A stretch of 64,000 bases of DNA. It comes from Erinaceus europaeus. Its lineage: Eukaryota > Chordata > Mammalia > Eulipotyphla > Erinaceidae. The notes under the pieces are model-generated. The model saw nothing but the letters and a program-made list of their open reading frames with translations, was not told where the DNA came from and did not search any database. Shown here piece after piece: positions 62,173-64,000 of the stretch (the stretch's first letter is position 1; every line of letters begins with the position of its first letter). The translations under genes were made by a program, and so were the position numbers. The stretch lies in NCBI RefSeq assembly GCF_950295315.1, contig NW_026647582.1, forward strand, positions 33,501 through 97,500, written 5' to 3'.

Positions 62173-62411
62173 ATTTTCTTTTCCTTTTTCTTTTTTTACT
62201 TTCTATTTTCTTGATTATTCACTGGAATAAATAGACAGGAATTGAGATGGAAGGGAGGGAGAGAGAGTTTGAGACACAGAGAGAAACACCTGCAGCACTT
62301 CTGCACCACTTGTAAAGATTTCCCCTGGCAGGTGGGGACCAGGGTGTTGAAGCCCAGTCCTCCTGCATTGTAACATGAGTGCTTAACTGGGTGTAGCACC
62401 ACCTGGTACCC
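62173..62411 (-). mobile_element. SINE 1, unit 19 (B type)
   Basis: Same insertion with the two B-diagnostic changes. Confidence 0.8.
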
Positions 62412-62606
62412 TTGATGGGGCACATTTTTTTAGCAATGAAAAGAAATTCTCGTGGCAAGGTAATAAATAAATGAAGAAGTAATTAAAAGTGCATTTACAT
62501 TAACTCAGTGGAAACACACAGGGACATATACGTCTCTGTTACCTGTATTACTTCTTCATTTATGGATTGATTGCCTCAAGGGGTTATTGCCACAGCTGAG
62601 TGCCTG

Positions 62607-62919
62607 CGCCACGAATAATCCACAGCTCCTGCACTCCATTTGTTCCCCTTTCGCTGCCCTTGTTGCTTGGTCACTGTGGTGGTTATTGTTGTTGTTGTTG
62701 TTGTTGTTACTGACCTTGCATCTGACAGACACAAAAGGAGAGAGCAGAGGAAATACAGGGTGGGAGAGAAAGATAGAACTCCTAAAGACCTGCTTCACCC
62801 CCTGTAAAGCGACTCCCCGGCAGGTGGCGGTCTGGGGGCCAGACCCCAGATCCTTCCACCTGTCCCCTTTTCGTGAGCGCCACAAGCCCTTAACCCTCTG
62901 ACATACCGCCAAACCTCCC
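62607..62919 (-). mobile_element. SINE 2, unit 19
   Basis: Same insertion; GTT run 23 bp; CTCF-like core at 62817-62830. Confidence 0.85.
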
Positions 62920-63211
62920 TGGATTTACTTTTGAAGGCAATATGACCTGCCTCGTTTTGAATCCTCATTATCCTGAGGGTCAGTCCTGGAGACAGTGTCA
63001 TGACACGAAACACGGAGATGTCTGGTATCAGAGAGCACCTGGAACAGCAGCTGGGGCTCTAGTGCCAGGGCAGGAGCAACTCCTCGTCCACCCTCCACGG
63101 AGTCCACCTGCCTGCATTTTGGTCCTTTTCCCTCCAAAAAAGATTTTTCCCTTTTTTCACTTTGAAACAGGCAGCAGACAGGTTACCCAGGCAGGGCGAA
63201 AAAAATAAAAA

Positions 63212-63254
<43 letters not shown>

Positions 63255-64000
63255 CGAAGTGAATGACCATCTTCTGGAAAGTATAGGTTTTGAACCTGAA
63301 AACTCTGTCTGTCTGGCTCTTAGTCCACAGAAAGAGCCACTAGCCCAGCCAGATCTCATGCTCAGATGGGGTGTTTTTGCCAGTCAAAGGTCTGCACAGC
63401 ACACTAGGGATTGGGCGGCAGGAGACCCAAATGTTACATTGTAGATGGACTGTTTGCAGTTCTTGCTCCCCAGGACATTGGACTGTCTCAACTCCCTCCC
63501 CTACAGCATGAAAAAAAGACTCTTGACAACCTTGGAGCAAATGGAGTGGGGGTGATGGGAGCTGATTGCATGTCTGTGCTGCTGATGCCCAGGTGTCCGT
63601 GGGGGGCCGTGGCACAGGCTGTAAGGGGGCTAGGGGGCAGAAGGAGACTGTTTGAGAGGCAGGCTACAGGCAGGGGAGCCCGTGAGTGTGTGCAGGGCTG
63701 TGTGTGTGGGTGTGGTGGCAGGGGGTTAGGGCAGGTCCCCCTCTGGATGGTGAGATGGCAGCTGGGCTGGCCCTGGGCCCTCAGGGCTGAAGGGCAGAAG
63801 CAGGGTGGCAGTAAAGTAGCAGAGGGAAGCACACAGTAGATGTTAGTTGGGGAGCTGGGGGACAGAGGGCAAGGGGAAAGGGGGCATCCTTGAGGAGGGG
63901 TCTGGACTAGAGAGTGGGGGGAGCTGGAGGCATGGAAGGTCCCAGGAATCAGGGACTGACAGGAACAGATTCCTGCACCCACCCACTGGATAGAAGCTGC

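Larger units (their letters stand above)
1..64000 (+). repeat. Macrosatellite array, about 3.4-kb unit, 18 units plus a partial
   Basis: The same roughly 3.4-kb sequence recurs head to tail across the entire window with near identity. Units measured between the same anchor are 3410, 3414, 3424, 3425, 3427, 3425, 3425, 3451, 3415, 3398, 3403, 3395, 3389, 3408, 3365, 3408, 3431 and 3433 bp, followed by 2554 bp of a nineteenth. Length differences are mostly in microsatellites, apart from a 68-bp deletion at the end of unit 15. The window begins and ends inside the array. No reading frame longer than about 180 codons exists, and the longest ones cross simple repeats and change frame between subfamilies, so I call the array non-coding. 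It is not alpha satellite, rDNA or a D4Z4/DUX4-type coding array as far as can be judged by eye. Confidence 0.98.
51175..64000 (+). repeat. Subfamily B block (units 16-19)
   Basis: Units 16-19 share a different state at all those diagnostic positions: GTTCGC, CATCGTTGATT, an AAATCAATAAAT insertion, AAGCATTTTCC, GAGATGGAAGG and GTGTAGCACC in SINE 1, TCTGGCTCTTAGTCC, GTGATGGGAG, GTGTCCGTG, an extra G in GGGGGTTAGG, GGAACTTGGATCCCC (with an extra A), ATGGCTGCTGGTCAAATGG and GTCAGGTGGAGG. Poly-T is 36-38 nt, the GA tract 129-132 bp with a GAGAAGG interruption, and the GTT run is the shortest in the window. The four units are nearly identical to one another. Confidence 0.95.
61447..64000 (+). repeat. 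Unit 19 (B), cut by window end
   Basis: Only the first 2554 bp are inside the window, ending before the GA tract and X-box. Private C-to-A at 63009. Poly-T 63215-63250 (36 nt). Confidence 0.95.

Noticed and set aside
1..64000. CRISPR or prokaryotic repeat array
   Set aside because: The repeat is 3.4 kb with SINEs, poly-T and mammalian microsatellites; there are no short repeat-spacer units or bacterial genes.
1..64000. Homologue of D4Z4/DUX4 or RS447/USP17 coding macrosatellites
   Set aside because: No homeobox or deubiquitinase motifs are visible in any frame of the unit.
1..64000. Near-identity of units as an assembly duplication artefact
   Set aside because: Units carry private substitutions, deletions and a private duplication, and two clear subfamilies. 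They are real separate copies, although the exact copy number could still be mis-assembled.

Overview
The whole 64-kb window is one tandem array of a long (about 3.4 kb) repeat, i.e. a macrosatellite, in a mammalian nuclear genome. There are 18 head-to-tail units and a partial 19th (units 1 to 19, start points 1, 3411, 6825, 10249, 13674, 17101, 20526, 23951, 27402, 30817, 34215, 37618, 41013, 44402, 47810, 51175, 54583, 58014, 61447). All are in the same orientation. The array runs off both ends of the window, so neither flank is visible and the phase chosen for unit boundaries is arbitrary. I find no protein-coding gene, RNA gene, CRISPR array or prokaryotic feature.

The organism is most probably a hedgehog (Erinaceidae, Erinaceus-like). 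Every unit carries two degenerate tRNA-derived SINEs, both on the minus strand. I recognise them from memory as hedgehog-lineage SINE families: one with a simple head plus a T/A-rich tail, the other with the GTT/AAC-rich tail region. Because both insertions sit at the same place in every unit, they predate amplification of the array.

Layout of one unit (unit 1 numbering): CT-rich tract with a 10-bp minisatellite (25-128); unique sequence (129-397); GGAT microsatellite (398-464); AT-rich unique sequence with an AAAT run (465-730); SINE 1 (731-969); linker holding a perfect 17-bp inverted repeat (970-1164); SINE 2 containing a CTCF-like core (1165-1486); unique sequence (1487-1781); poly-T (1782-1804); unique GC-rich sequence (1805-2401); strong G-quadruplex motif (2402-2437); purine GA tract (2612-2725); GC-rich segment with a short hairpin, a GC-box/E2F-like site and a perfect RFX X-box (2726-3410).

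The array has two subfamilies. Subfamily A (1-51174, units 1-15) is replaced abruptly at 51175 by subfamily B (51175-64000, units 16-19). The switch coincides with a 68-bp deletion. B differs by about 21 fixed substitutions, two single-base insertions, a longer GA tract and a longer poly-T. Within A, neighbouring units share microsatellite lengths and variants in blocks and mosaics, as expected from unequal exchange and gene conversion. The main biological hypothesis is that the array is an architectural element: every unit offers a co-oriented SINE-derived CTCF-like motif and an RFX X-box, comparable in principle (not in sequence that I can show) to CTCF-rich macrosatellites such as DXZ4.
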